The notes under the pieces: model-generated
What the model saw: the letters and a program-made list of their open reading frames with translations, nothing else
What the model was told of the DNA's origin: nothing
Databases searched by the model: none
Shown here: positions 9,658 through 19,278 of the stretch, one piece after another
How positions within the stretch are numbered: position 1 is the stretch's first letter
Layout of the letters: each line of letters opens with the position of its first letter
NCBI GenBank assembly: GCA_050302475.1
Contig: JBNLBF010000001.1
Coordinates: 1 to 64,000, forward strand
Direction of reading: 5' to 3'
DNA: 64,000 bases
Origin: NORP23 sp050302475
Lineage (GTDB): Bacteria; Pseudomonadota; Alphaproteobacteria; Rhodobacterales; Rhodobacteraceae
Translations under genes and position numbers: made by a program

Positions 9658-10526
9658 GCGTCTTCTCCGCGCACATAGGCCCTTTGGACCCGTAACTGTT
9701 CAATTGCATTATCGGTAAGGCGCAGAACCGGGCGCTCGCCATTGCGCATGTCGATGACCTCGACATCTCGGTTCAACAGGTCCTGCGTGGATTGAAATGC
9801 CATCACCCGGCGCAGCGCAGTGACGCCACCATGTTCGGGCAGCATGATGGTTTGATCGCGATCCAGCACCACGTCCCAGCGGCGTTCGCCGACACGGACG
9901 AACCCACGCACGCGATCGGTGATGGGGCCGAGAACCTCCATCATCGCGTGGATTTCCGGAACAGCCAGATCAGCCCCCTCGCCTATCACTAATGGCAGAT
10001 CGGGACGGGCCGCGCGACGCGCCAGCACGGCAACGCGTTTGCCCTCATCATCGATCAGGCGCAGAGTTTCCCCATCGCGCCAGACCATGGTCGGTACCCG
10101 TTCCGTCGTACGAATTTCCAGCGTGCCACCCGGATGGATCAGAACCTCAGCGGTTTTAACAGCATCCAAGCCTTCGACCGCCGATTTGATCCGGGCAACG
10201 TCGATATCCAGCGAACTGACTGGTACGGAAATATCCGTCACCGCGAAAATCTGCGCGATCAGTTGTTCGGACGCGTTGGGGATCGAAAGTGTTTCCACCT
10301 GCAATTCCGGTTGCGCCGCAACAGTCGTGCGCAGCCCCTGCCAGGTATCTGCTACGGCGTCACGCACCGCGTCATTATTGAACAGCGAAACCGCAACCCA
10401 GCTTGCCACCGCGACGGGCAGATAGAACCGCACCGCGCGGCGCACGGATTTGCGCAGCCACAGACGTTCCACCCGATAGCGCAGGCGCGAGGGTGAGGGA
10501 TCAGGTTTCGTCGCTACCGGGAGCAT
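9654..10526 (-). CDS. ftsQ: cell division protein FtsQ
   Basis: Bitopic divisome protein linking FtsB/L to the ring. From the chosen start it has 290 residues: a basic cytoplasmic tail, one membrane segment at about 33-49, then the periplasmic POTRA and FtsQ domains (VETLSIPNASEQL, IHPGGTLEIRTTERVP). The ATG at 10526 is preceded by GGAGG seven bases upstream; an ATG at 10547 lacks this. The start lies inside ddl (13-bp overlap) and the stop overlaps ftsA, so all three are coupled. Confidence 0.94.
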   Translation of the reverse strand: MLPVATKPDPSPSRLRYRVERLWLRKSVRRAVRFYLPVAVASWVAVSLFNNDAVRDAVADTWQGLRTTVAAQPELQVETLSIPNASEQLIAQIFAVTDISVPVSSLDIDVARIKSAVEGLDAVKTAEVLIHPGGTLEIRTTERVPTMVWRDGETLRLIDDEGKRVAVLARRAARPDLPLVIGEGADLAVPEIHAMMEVLGPITDRVRGFVRVGERRWDVVLDRDQTIMLPEHGGVTALRRVMAFQSTQDLLNRDVEVIDMRNGERPVLRLTDNAIEQLRVQRAYVRGEDA

Positions 10527-11428
10527 GATGCGTCCTCCACCAGCCAACGGCAGAGTTTGCCGAAGGATGTGCCTTTATATGCCGCCTGTTCGGGGGCGAG
10601 TGATGTCGGAGTCATGCCGGGTTGCGTATTGGTTTCCAACAGCACAAGCCCGGCAAGACCATATTCGTCGTCCCAGCGAAAATCCGTGCGCGACACACCA
10701 CGACAGCCCAGCACTTTGTGGGCGCGCTCGGCATATTCCATGCAGGCGTCAAAAATTTCCTTGGGAATGTCGGCGGGGACCACATGGGTCGAGCCGCCCT
10801 CTTTATATTTCGCGTCGTAATCGTACCACCCGGTTGCATAGATGTCCGTGACCGTCAGGGCCTCGTCATCCATCACGGATACGGTCAGCTCGCGCCCCGG
10901 CACGTATTTTTCGACCATCACGATCTCGGGCATAGTTGGTTCGAGTTTGGCCGGGCCGTTGGCGGATTCATGGACGAGGTAAACACCGACCGAAGACCCC
11001 TCGTTATTCGGCTTCACCACATAAGGCGGGCGCATGGGGTGATCGGCCATCGCTTCCTCGCGACTGACCAGAATGCTGTCGACAATCGGCAGGCCCGCAT
11101 CCGCGAACGCCACCTTGGAACGTTCCTTGTCCATCGCGAGTGCAGACGCAAGAACGCCGGAATGTGTGTAGGGAATTTGCAGCCATTCAAGGATGCCCTG
11201 AACGCAACCGTCTTCGCCCCAGCGGCCATGCAGCGCGTTGAACACGACGTCCGGCTTGGCGGCACGCAGCTCCTCGACGAGGGTATCCCCCGCGTCGATC
11301 TCAATCACTTCGAACCCTTCGTCCCGCAAAGCGGCTGCACATTCACGGGCCGAGGCAAGCGAGACTTCCCGCTCAGCCGACCGGCCGCCTTTTAGCACCA
11401 CTACGCGGTTGATTGTCCTGCTCGACAT
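10514..11428 (-). CDS. ddl: D-alanine--D-alanine ligase
   Basis: ATP-grasp enzyme making D-Ala-D-Ala for the peptidoglycan stem peptide in the cytoplasm. The 304-residue protein has the N-terminal VVLKGGRSAEREVSL block, FNALHGRWGEDG, the KPNNEGSSVG ATP-binding loop and the C-terminal metal-binding segment ETNTQPGMT. It lies between murB and ftsQ, its usual place in alphaproteobacterial dcw clusters, which fits the DdlB form, and overlaps ftsQ. Confidence 0.96.
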   Translation of the reverse strand: MSSRTINRVVVLKGGRSAEREVSLASARECAAALRDEGFEVIEIDAGDTLVEELRAAKPDVVFNALHGRWGEDGCVQGILEWLQIPYTHSGVLASALAMDKERSKVAFADAGLPIVDSILVSREEAMADHPMRPPYVVKPNNEGSSVGVYLVHESANGPAKLEPTMPEIVMVEKYVPGRELTVSVMDDEALTVTDIYATGWYDYDAKYKEGGSTHVVPADIPKEIFDACMEYAERAHKVLGCRGVSRTDFRWDDEYGLAGLVLLETNTQPGMTPTSLAPEQAAYKGTSFGKLCRWLVEDASCSR

Positions 11429-11471
11429 AACCGCCTCAATCTGCCCCGTGCCTTATGGCTTGTGGGGTCGT

Positions 11472-12413
11472 TTACGTGTCAGCTTTTTCGCCAACTCGCA
11501 TAATTTCCCATTCTAGCGCTATTCCGCTGTTTTGGGCAACCTTTTCCCGCACATATTCGCCGAGATTTTCCAAATCGGCGGAATTCGCCGTTCCGGTGTT
11601 AATGAGGAAGTTCGGATGCATCTCGGACATCTGCGCGCCGCCCATCCGGTAACCGCGCAAACCGGCATCCTCGATCACCTTCCAGGCCTTTAATTCATGG
11701 GTATCGTCGGCCTGTCCGGTCGAGCTGTAGCCGGCTGGATTGCGGAAGGTGGAGCCGCAAGAGCGTTCTTTGGTCGGCTGTGTCGCTTCGCGTTTCGCCA
11801 GCGCGTCGGTCATTTTTTGATGAATAGCGTCGGGGTCGCCTAGTGGCGCTTTGAACACAGCCTGCACAATGATGGTGTCATCTGGTACGGCGGAATGGCG
11901 ATAGGCGAAATCCATGTCGTCGGGGCGCAGGGTGATTATCTCACCGGCGCGGGTGACTGCCGTTGCAGTCTGGAAAACGTCGGCGGTGTAGACGCCGTAG
12001 CATCCGGCATTCATCTTGATCGCCCCGCCGATAGTGCCCGGAATGGTGCGCAGGAACGCCAGATCTATACCGGCATCCGCGGCTTTCTTGGCGACTTGTG
12101 CATCCAACGCTGCCGCCCCTGCCCGGATTTTCCCGTCTTTAAGCGTTTCGAACCCGTTAAACCCCCGACCCAGCCGGATCACAACGCCGCGAATACCGCC
12201 ATCGCGGATGATCATGTTGGAGCAAACGCCGATGGGGAGGATTGGAATGTCGGCAGGGAGATGTTTCATAAAATGCGCAAGGTCGGCCATATGCGCAGGT
12301 TGGAACAGGATATCCGCCGGACCGCCAGTGCGCAGCCAGCTTAGCGCCGACATGTCGCGGTTTTCGGTATATTTGCCTTCGACCTCTGGAAGGCGGGAAA
12401 TAAGATCAGTCAT
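11472..12413 (-). CDS. murB: UDP-N-acetylenolpyruvoylglucosamine reductase
   Basis: FAD enzyme reducing UDP-GlcNAc-enolpyruvate to UDP-MurNAc. The FAD-binding part shows PIGVCSNMIIRDGG and FLRTIPGTIGGAIKMNAGCYG; the catalytic Ser is in ERSCGSTFRNP and a Glu closes the C-terminal part. The start at 12413 (MTDLISRLP) has GAGG six bases upstream; the upstream ATG at 12425 is less likely. The 313-residue length is normal for type IIa-like alphaproteobacterial MurB. The start overlaps the small membrane gene before it. Confidence 0.95.
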   Translation of the reverse strand: MTDLISRLPEVEGKYTENRDMSALSWLRTGGPADILFQPAHMADLAHFMKHLPADIPILPIGVCSNMIIRDGGIRGVVIRLGRGFNGFETLKDGKIRAGAAALDAQVAKKAADAGIDLAFLRTIPGTIGGAIKMNAGCYGVYTADVFQTATAVTRAGEIITLRPDDMDFAYRHSAVPDDTIIVQAVFKAPLGDPDAIHQKMTDALAKREATQPTKERSCGSTFRNPAGYSSTGQADDTHELKAWKVIEDAGLRGYRMGGAQMSEMHPNFLINTGTANSADLENLGEYVREKVAQNSGIALEWEIMRVGEKADT

Positions 12414-12663
12414 GTTTCGCCTCATTCCAGCGGTGGATCCAGAGCTTCAGCCAATGGATGAACAGTAACCTAAGCTGAAACAGCGCGAGCGCAAGGAAGA
12501 GAAGCGACGCCCACCAGCCGAAATCCAGGAGGAGGTAATAGGCGATGACGAGGTAAGCCGCCATCAGGATATACGCGATGGTGCGGTGCCATGGGGTTGG
12601 GGTTGCCCCTGCAGCAGCGCAAAGGGCGGACCAGATGAGGACGGCGAGGAGGGAGAATTTCAT
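12406..12663 (-). CDS. small membrane protein, DUF2484-like
   Basis: An 85-residue protein made of three hydrophobic segments (about 1-20, 29-46 and 50-70) with a basic, Trp-rich C-terminus. DUF2484 proteins of Rhodobacterales have this size and are known between murC and murB, which is the position here; I rely on size, pattern and place, not an alignment. It overlaps the preceding gene by ATGA and murB by 8 bp, so it is translated as part of the dcw operon. Its function is unknown; coupling suggests a role tied to wall synthesis or division (inference). Confidence 0.75.
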   Translation of the reverse strand: MKFSLLAVLIWSALCAAAGATPTPWHRTIAYILMAAYLVIAYYLLLDFGWWASLLFLALALFQLRLLFIHWLKLWIHRWNEAKHD

Positions 12664-13010
12664 ATATCCAATGCCTGGTCTCTCGCCAATTTAGCGACGA
12701 AGCGTGGGAAGTGGCGCTTGATCGATGAGGAAAACCACAGCGCAGAGAATGCCATGAAGGTTGAAACTATTGATCCCAGCAAAAATATCATTGCAAACTT
12801 ACCGAGCCTCGTATTGCTAAGGCCGTGAAGTGAAACGTCAAAATATCCAACCCACATCCCTACCAAAATCATAAACCCAAGCTGAATCAAGAACACCTTG
12901 GCGAGTCCGCGAATACCATCGCGTAAATATATCCCGATATCGAGAACAAGAGCCGCAAATGCATAAGCAAACAGGACGGCGACAAACGCGATTTCGGGAC
13001 TAAGTTGCAT
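12660..13010 (-). CDS. unknown membrane protein inside the dcw cluster
   Basis: A 116-residue protein with three clear hydrophobic segments (about 7-25, 37-57 and 70-92) and a basic tail (KRHFPRFVAKLAR). I do not recognise a family. Its start lies 11 bp inside the murC end and its stop overlaps the next ATG, so it is fully built into the operon. By hand count the stretch 12721-12960 is about 43-50% G+C, much lower than murC next to it (for example 70% at 13141-13200), which points to a recent arrival or a fast-evolving gene. Confidence 0.75.
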   Translation of the reverse strand: MQLSPEIAFVAVLFAYAFAALVLDIGIYLRDGIRGLAKVFLIQLGFMILVGMWVGYFDVSLHGLSNTRLGKFAMIFLLGSIVSTFMAFSALWFSSSIKRHFPRFVAKLARDQALDI

Positions 13011-14403
13011 TCCCCAACTCCTTCGGCAGCGCGTTCGCCCAACCCGAAATCGTTCCCGCCCCTAAACAGACAATAATATCGCCCGGTTTGGCGTTCGCTT
13101 TGACGAAATCCGCCAAATCCGCCTCCCCTTCGATCCCAAGCGCCTGCTTGTGGCCGTGCTCGATCAATCCGCGCACCAACGAGTCGCGATCCGCCCCGGC
13201 AATTGGGGCCTCGCCCGCCGCATAGACGTCCGTGATCGCAATCACGTCGGCGTCGTTGAAACAGCCGCAGAAGTCCTCAAAAAGATCATGTAAGCGGCTG
13301 TAGCGATGCGGTTGATGCACTGCGATCACCCGGCCTTTCGTTGCCTGACGGGCGGCTTTCAGCAGCGCCGCGATCTCCACCGGGTGGTGAGCATAATCGT
13401 CGATGATCGGGATGCCGTTCCAGTCGCCCACGCGGGTGAAGCGCCGGTTGACGCCACCGAAACTGTTGACCGCTTTGCGAATATCATCCGCGCTGATTCC
13501 CAGATGCCGCGCGACAGAAATCGCGGCGAGCATATTCAGCACGTTATGATCCCCCGGCATCGGCAGGCACAGGCCGTCGATGCGGGTGTCTTCATGGGTC
13601 AGGACGGCATCGAAACAGGCTTTGCCATCTTCGTAATGCAGGTTTTCGGCGCGCGTATCCGCCTGCGGGTTGAAGCCATAAGTCACGACGCGGCGGTCAT
13701 TGATACGCCCGACCAGCGACTGAACCTCGGGATGATCGGTGCAACAGATGGCGAGGCCATAGAAGGGGATGTTGGAGACGAAGGTATAAAACGCCTCCTT
13801 CACCGCATCGAAACTGCCGTAATGGTCGAGGTGTTCGGGGTCGATATTGGTGACCACAGCAATGGTCGCTGGCAGACGGTTAAAGGTGCCGTCGCTCTCA
13901 TCCGCTTCGACCACCATCCAGTCGCTGTCGCCCATGCGCGCGTTTGAACCATAGGCGTGGATAATCCCGCCATTAATCACCGTCGGGTCAATCCCGCCAC
14001 CGTCCAGCAGTGCAGCCACCATTGAGGTTGTCGTGGTTTTCCCGTGCGTTCCGGCCACCGCAACATTCGATTTCAGCCGCATCAGCTCGGCCAGCATTTC
14101 GGCACGGCGCACGACCGGCAGTTTCTGCGCCCGTGCGGCATCCAGTTCCGGATTGCCGGGTTTGATGGCGGAGGAAATGCAGATCACCTCGGCTCCTTGG
14201 AGATTCTCGGCCTTTTGACCGATGAACACCTTTGCACCCAGCGCTTCCAGCCGTTCAGTGATCGGCGTTGCCCGCAGATCGGACCCCTGTACTGTGTAGC
14301 CGTGATTCAACAGAACCTCGGCGATACCGGACATGCCGATCCCGCCAATACCAACAAAATGGATCGGGCCGATGTCGTGCGGGAGGCGGGTCTGGGCGTT
14401 CAC
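13000..14403 (-). CDS. murC: UDP-N-acetylmuramate--L-alanine ligase
   Basis: Adds L-Ala to UDP-MurNAc using ATP. The 467-residue Mur ligase has the N-terminal Rossmann motif HFVGIGGIGMSGIAEVL, the ATP loop GTHGKTTT, the carbamate-region VEADESDGTF and the C-terminal HQPHRYSR motif typical of MurC. The start is GTG at 14403, three bases after the murG stop. It stands at the usual place after murG. Confidence 0.97.
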   Translation of the reverse strand: MNAQTRLPHDIGPIHFVGIGGIGMSGIAEVLLNHGYTVQGSDLRATPITERLEALGAKVFIGQKAENLQGAEVICISSAIKPGNPELDAARAQKLPVVRRAEMLAELMRLKSNVAVAGTHGKTTTTSMVAALLDGGGIDPTVINGGIIHAYGSNARMGDSDWMVVEADESDGTFNRLPATIAVVTNIDPEHLDHYGSFDAVKEAFYTFVSNIPFYGLAICCTDHPEVQSLVGRINDRRVVTYGFNPQADTRAENLHYEDGKACFDAVLTHEDTRIDGLCLPMPGDHNVLNMLAAISVARHLGISADDIRKAVNSFGGVNRRFTRVGDWNGIPIIDDYAHHPVEIAALLKAARQATKGRVIAVHQPHRYSRLHDLFEDFCGCFNDADVIAITDVYAAGEAPIAGADRDSLVRGLIEHGHKQALGIEGEADLADFVKANAKPGDIIVCLGAGTISGWANALPKELGNAT

Positions 14404-14406
14404 GTG

Positions 14407-15501
14407 TCAGCCTTTCTTGGCGAGTGTTTCGACGAGGTTTGCAAGCTCCTGCGTCGCGTTCGGTTTGCCCTGTGCGGCAGCAGCCTGCGCCATGGCGATG
14501 GCACCGTCCGGGTCCGACAGGATCGCGGCGATGTGCCCTGCAAGACTGTCGGCAGTCAATTCGGTTTCGGTGATCAGGAACGCTCCCCCTGCGTCAACTA
14601 GCGCTTTGGCGTTGGCTGTCTGTTCGTCACGAATTGCAGCAGCCAGCGGGATCAGCAGCGAAGGACGGCCGATGACGGTGAGATCGGCGATTGAACTCGC
14701 ACCAGCGCGCGCGATTACAAGCTGTGACTTGGCGATGCGCTCGGGGATGTCGTCAAAGAACGGTTTAACAACGGCTTTGACGGGAATGGATTCATAGAAT
14801 TTGGCAACACGGTCATGGTCTTCGGGGCGTGCCTGATGATGGATGGTCAGGTAACGTTTCAGACCATCGGGCAGTTTTCCGATGGCTTCGGGCACGACAT
14901 CCGACAATATCCGCGCGCCTTGCGATCCGCCAAATACAAGCAAGTCCATCGGCCATTGGCCGGGGGGCTGGTAATCCTCGGAGGCATGTTCAAGCACGGT
15001 ATTGCGGACCGGATTTCCGGTATGAACGGTGCGGGTCTTTGGTGGCGTTTCCGTTGGCCAGACAGAGCAGGCGACAACGCTGACTTGCCTTGCAAACAGT
15101 TGGTTCACCCGCCCCAGCACGCCGTTTTGTTCGTGGATCATGCGCGGCAGTTTCAGCAAACGTGCGGCAATCATCGCGGGCATCGCGGGGTAGCCACCGA
15201 ACCCGACAACAGCCGCCGGAGGGTCTTTGCGCATGTGGCGTATCGCCGAAACGGCCCCGGCGACGATCTTGAACGGAGACAAAGCCCGGTTCAGCAGCGA
15301 CCCCTGCGAGGGACTGGCAGAGCGCACGACCTCTCGCTCGATCCCCTCGGGAAAGGCACCGGAATATTTGTTGCCACGCTCGTCCGTTGACAGTTTCACA
15401 CGCCAGCCGCGCGCTAACATCTCCTCCGCCAAAGCCTGAGCGGGAAACATATGGCCTCCCGTCCCCCCGGCCGCGATGATGAGGAGAGGTTTATCGCTCA
15501 T
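14407..15501 (-). CDS. murG: lipid II synthase MurG (GlcNAc transferase)
   Basis: Peripheral membrane glycosyltransferase adding GlcNAc to lipid I to form lipid II. Glycine-rich loop AAGGTGGHMFPAQALAEE lies at about 10-27, VGFGGYPAMPAMIAA near 100, and the C-terminal donor-site region includes VFGGSQGARILSD and ARAGASSIADL. The 364 residues fit the family. Its ATG overlaps the end of ftsW by 4 bp. Confidence 0.97.
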   Translation of the reverse strand: MSDKPLLIIAAGGTGGHMFPAQALAEEMLARGWRVKLSTDERGNKYSGAFPEGIEREVVRSASPSQGSLLNRALSPFKIVAGAVSAIRHMRKDPPAAVVGFGGYPAMPAMIAARLLKLPRMIHEQNGVLGRVNQLFARQVSVVACSVWPTETPPKTRTVHTGNPVRNTVLEHASEDYQPPGQWPMDLLVFGGSQGARILSDVVPEAIGKLPDGLKRYLTIHHQARPEDHDRVAKFYESIPVKAVVKPFFDDIPERIAKSQLVIARAGASSIADLTVIGRPSLLIPLAAAIRDEQTANAKALVDAGGAFLITETELTADSLAGHIAAILSDPDGAIAMAQAAAAQGKPNATQELANLVETLAKKG

Positions 15502-16673
15502 CCGCGCCCTCCTGCGATCACGTCGTGAAGGTCATGCTGCGGACGGCGACGCGTCAACGCCAGCAACATGCCCAGCATCAACCCGGCTGCAATCACGGAG
15601 GATCCGCCATAGGACACAAAGGGCAGCGTCATACCCTTGGCGGGCAGCAGCCGCACCGCCACGCCCAGATTGATCAGTGCCTGCATTCCCAGAATTGCCG
15701 CCAGCCCAACACCGGCGATGCGTGTGAACGGATCACGCTCGCGCACCAGCCGCAGGATGGAACGGACAACAATGGTCATAAACAGAAGGATAATCGCGAT
15801 GCACAGCACCAGCCCGTATTCCTCCGCCGCAACGGCAATGATGAAATCGGTGTGCGCATCCGGCAGCGACCATTTCACGGACCCTTGCCCGACCCCGACG
15901 CCGAAAAAGCCGCCCTCTTGGATTGCATTGGTCGCAAAGCCCAGCTGGGTGGTCGGGTCCACATTCGGGTTCAGGAACCCGTCGATACGGCGCGCAAAAT
16001 GTTCCGAGTTATTATAGGCAAAAACCCCAGCACCAACGACGCCTCCGGCGATCCCTATCAGCAAAAGCATCGGCGCACCCGCGATGAAATACATCAACCC
16101 CCAGCTGGCAAATACCAGCATGGCCTGACCGAAATCAGGTTGCAGCGCTAGCAGCAAAGTGATCACGGCGGCGAAGATAAAGGACATGAACCGCCCCGGC
16201 GGGCCGTCCAGATCATTGGCCGCCGACATCAACCAGGCAGCAAACACCACAAAGGTTGGTTTCAGGAATTCTGAAGGCTGGAAAGACGCAAAGCCCAGCG
16301 AATACCAACGCACCGCGCCTTTGCCGTAATCCGTGCCGAACAACGGCAGGAACGCCAGCGCGATGAACGCGCCGATGAAGCCCAGAACCGCCAGCCGCCG
16401 CACCGTCGCAGGGCTTTGCAGCGACAGGAAAATCATGCCCGCCAACGCCGCGGAGCCAAACACCGCCTGCCGGATCACATAATAAAACGTGCCCAGCCCG
16501 TTGCGTTCCGCCAAGGGAGGCGAGGCCGCCAGCCCCAGCAATATCCCGATCAGGAACAGCCCGAAAATTGCGGCGAGTGAAACCCGGTCAATCGACTGCC
16601 ACCAGCGGGGAAAAATAGGATCACGGGAGTCGGACGACTCCTGTGGAAGGGAACTGAAAACTGCGTCTGTCAT
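15498..16673 (-). CDS. ftsW: SEDS peptidoglycan polymerase FtsW
   Basis: Integral membrane glycosyltransferase that polymerises lipid II at the septum together with FtsI. The 391-residue protein has about ten membrane segments and the SEDS hallmarks PSEFLKPTFVVFAAW, PDFGQAMLVFASW and, near the end, LPFVSYGGSSVIAAGLMLG. The 107-bp gap after murD is the largest inside the murE-murG block and shows no obvious hairpin. Stop and murG start overlap. Confidence 0.96.
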   Translation of the reverse strand: MTDAVFSSLPQESSDSRDPIFPRWWQSIDRVSLAAIFGLFLIGILLGLAASPPLAERNGLGTFYYVIRQAVFGSAALAGMIFLSLQSPATVRRLAVLGFIGAFIALAFLPLFGTDYGKGAVRWYSLGFASFQPSEFLKPTFVVFAAWLMSAANDLDGPPGRFMSFIFAAVITLLLALQPDFGQAMLVFASWGLMYFIAGAPMLLLIGIAGGVVGAGVFAYNNSEHFARRIDGFLNPNVDPTTQLGFATNAIQEGGFFGVGVGQGSVKWSLPDAHTDFIIAVAAEEYGLVLCIAIILLFMTIVVRSILRLVRERDPFTRIAGVGLAAILGMQALINLGVAVRLLPAKGMTLPFVSYGGSSVIAAGLMLGMLLALTRRRPQHDLHDVIAGGRG

Positions 16674-16780
16674 TGAGCCTGCTCGCTCTACTGCCTTACC
16701 GTCCGGCTTATGCCCTTTGCGGGTCTTGCCGATATTGTTTTCACTTTAGCCCGCTCTGTGAAGAATTTCCACAAGTTTGA

Positions 16781-18196
16781 TCATTCGGAGCCGTTTTCTG
16801 CCGAACTGTTGACGAGCGCCTCGAACATCTCGCCGCGATGTTCGAAACTGTCGAACTGATCGAAGCTGGCGCAGGCAGGGGCGAGAAGGATTGTGTCGCC
16901 GGGTTCGGCCTCCTGACGTGCGGCTTTGACCGCCTGTTCCAGTGTCTCGCATTTTTCAAAGGATGCGTCGCCAAGCTGGGTGGCAAACTCGTCTGCAGCC
17001 TCGCCAATCAGATAGGTTTTGGTAACGTGATCCAGCAACGGAATTAAGGACGCGATCCCACCCTCTTTCGCCTGCCCGCCCGCGATCCAGCGGATGTTTT
17101 TGAACGCTTTCAGCGCCATTCCCGCCGCATCGGCGTTGGTCGCCTTGCTGTCATTCACATACCGCACGCCGTCGATTTCAGCGATGGTCTGACCGCGATG
17201 GCGCAGGCCGGGATAGGTTTTCAGCCCTTTTTCAATCAAGTTCGGCGCCATCCCCAACGAACGGCAAACAGCATAGGCGGCACAAGCATTCTGGTGGTTA
17301 TGCGCGCCGGGCAGCCCAGCGATCTGGCGCAAGTCGATCGAGGCCACCTGACGCCCCTTGCGCCATTCCGACAGGAACCCTTTGCGGGTAAAAACGCTCC
17401 AGCCTTGCCCTTGCAATTTGCGGCTGTTGGAAATGGTGATGACGGGTTCGCCGCCCGTGGCTTCCTCGCGCATAATGTTGGCAAGGAAACGGCCCTCTTT
17501 TTCGTCAACACCGATGATGGACCGCTCCGGCCCGCCTTGGGTGAACAGGCGTTCTTTGGCGGCGAAATACCCGCCGTTCCCACCGTGACGATCCAGATGA
17601 TCGGGCGATAGGTTCAGGAAAACGGCGACGTCCGGCTGCAAAGCCCGCGCCAGTTCGGTTTGGTATGACGACAGTTCCAACACAACCACATCACCGTCGC
17701 GCGCAGGGTCCAGCGACAGCACACCGCGCCCGATATTGCCCCCCAACTGGGTAGGTTTTCCGGCGGTTTCCAAAATATGGTGCAACAGGGCCGAGGTTGT
17801 GGATTTACCGTTCGATCCGGTAATACAGACGATGCGCGGATAGGTGTCGAACTGATCCCAATCCTCGGTCGCGAAGGACCGAAAAAACAGGCCGACATCG
17901 TTGTCGATCACAACGCCCATCTCCTGCGCTTTGGCAATCGCGGGATGGGGTTCGGGATATAGGTGCGGAATGCCGGGCGAGGTGATCAGGGCAACGATCC
18001 CCTCCCACGGGCGATCACGGGTGAGGTCTTCGACCGTGTAGCCTTCGGCCTCGGCCTTCGCGCGGGGCGCTTCGTTATCGTCCCAGCAAATCGGGATCGC
18101 GCCACCGGCTTGCAACGCCGCAGCCGTTGCCAGACCAGATCGGCCCAGCCCGAGCACGGCCACCTTGTGGCCGTCATATCCGCGAACCGGGATCAT
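16781..18196 (-). CDS. murD: UDP-MurNAc-L-alanine--D-glutamate ligase
   Basis: Adds D-Glu to the peptidoglycan precursor. The 471-residue Mur ligase has an N-terminal nucleotide-binding fold (VAVLGLGRSGLATA), the ATP loop ITGSNGKSTTSALLHH, NLSPDHLDRHG and the C-terminal LLAPACASFDQFDSFEHRG block diagnostic of MurD. The ATG overlaps the mraY stop, so the two are coupled. Confidence 0.97.
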   Translation of the reverse strand: MIPVRGYDGHKVAVLGLGRSGLATAAALQAGGAIPICWDDNEAPRAKAEAEGYTVEDLTRDRPWEGIVALITSPGIPHLYPEPHPAIAKAQEMGVVIDNDVGLFFRSFATEDWDQFDTYPRIVCITGSNGKSTTSALLHHILETAGKPTQLGGNIGRGVLSLDPARDGDVVVLELSSYQTELARALQPDVAVFLNLSPDHLDRHGGNGGYFAAKERLFTQGGPERSIIGVDEKEGRFLANIMREEATGGEPVITISNSRKLQGQGWSVFTRKGFLSEWRKGRQVASIDLRQIAGLPGAHNHQNACAAYAVCRSLGMAPNLIEKGLKTYPGLRHRGQTIAEIDGVRYVNDSKATNADAAGMALKAFKNIRWIAGGQAKEGGIASLIPLLDHVTKTYLIGEAADEFATQLGDASFEKCETLEQAVKAARQEAEPGDTILLAPACASFDQFDSFEHRGEMFEALVNSSAENGSE

Positions 18197-19278
18197 CTGA
18201 GTTTCAACGTGGCAAGACCAATCAGGGCGAGGATCAGAGAGATAATCCAGAAGCGGATGACAATTTGGCTTTCGCCCCAGCCGCGTTTTTCAAAATGGTG
18301 ATGGATCGGGGCCATCAGAAACACCCGCTTGCCGGTTTTCTTGAAATAGAGCACCTGGATAACGACTGACAGCAATTCAACCACGAACAGGCCACCGATG
18401 ATGGCCAAAACGATTTCGTGCTTCGTGGCGACCGCAATGGCCCCCAAAGCGCCGCCCAGCGCCAGCGATCCAGTGTCACCCATGAAGACTGCGGCGGGGG
18501 GCGCGTTGTACCACAGGAATCCCAATCCGCCGCCGATCAGGGCGGCAACAAATATCGTCAGCTCGCCAGTGCCCGCGACATAATGCACGTCCAGATATTC
18601 GGTAAAGTCGGTACGACCCACCGCATAGGCGATCACCCCAAAGGAGCCCGCCGCGATCATAACCGGCATGATCGCCAGCCCGTCCAGCCCGTCGGTGAAA
18701 TTGACCGCATTCGCAGCTCCCACGATCACAACCATCGCAAACGGCACGAAGCCCAGCGACAGATATAGCAGCGCGTCCTTGAAAACCGGGAAGGCGAGAT
18801 ACCCGGACAGACTGTCATCCTGCAATTGCATCGCCCAGAACCCAGCGATCCCGGCCACGACAAACCCGACGACCAGCCGCATTTTCGCACTGATGCCAGC
18901 GTGTGTTTGTTTCGTCACCTTCTGATAATCATCCAGAAACCCAAGGAACCCGAAACAGTAGGTCACAAACAACACCATCCAGACGAACCCATTGTCGAGC
19001 CGCGCCCACAGAAGCGTCGACACCAAGATTGCCCCAAGGATCAGCACGCCACCCATGGTTGGGGTGCCCGCTTTCGCCAGAATATGGCTTTCAGGTCCGT
19101 CCTCGCGGATCGGCTGACCTTTGCCCTGTTTGCGCCGCAACAAGTTGATCAGCGGTTTTCCGAACAGGAAGCCGAAGATCAGCGCCGTGAAAAACGCCCC
19201 GCCAGAGCGGAAGGTAATATAGCGAAACAGGTTGAAAACATCCCCGCCATCGGACAGTTCGCTCAGGAAATATAGCAT
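18193..19278 (-). CDS. mraY: phospho-MurNAc-pentapeptide translocase MraY
   Basis: Polytopic membrane enzyme that moves phospho-MurNAc-pentapeptide to undecaprenyl phosphate, giving lipid I. The 361-residue protein has about ten membrane segments, the catalytic region FGFLGFLDDYQK, NFTDGLDGLAIMP, FMGDTGSLALGGALG and the cytoplasmic APIHHHFEKRGW loop characteristic of MraY. It starts inside the murF stop (TAATG) and ends overlapping murD. Confidence 0.98.
   Translation of the reverse strand: MLYFLSELSDGGDVFNLFRYITFRSGGAFFTALIFGFLFGKPLINLLRRKQGKGQPIREDGPESHILAKAGTPTMGGVLILGAILVSTLLWARLDNGFVWMVLFVTYCFGFLGFLDDYQKVTKQTHAGISAKMRLVVGFVVAGIAGFWAMQLQDDSLSGYLAFPVFKDALLYLSLGFVPFAMVVIVGAANAVNFTDGLDGLAIMPVMIAAGSFGVIAYAVGRTDFTEYLDVHYVAGTGELTIFVAALIGGGLGFLWYNAPPAAVFMGDTGSLALGGALGAIAVATKHEIVLAIIGGLFVVELLSVVIQVLYFKKTGKRVFLMAPIHHHFEKRGWGESQIVIRFWIISLILALIGLATLKLR

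Noticed and set aside
10622..11395. 257-residue frame antisense to ddl
   Set aside because: Full overlap with ddl, unlikely composition (His/Arg-rich), no start signal.
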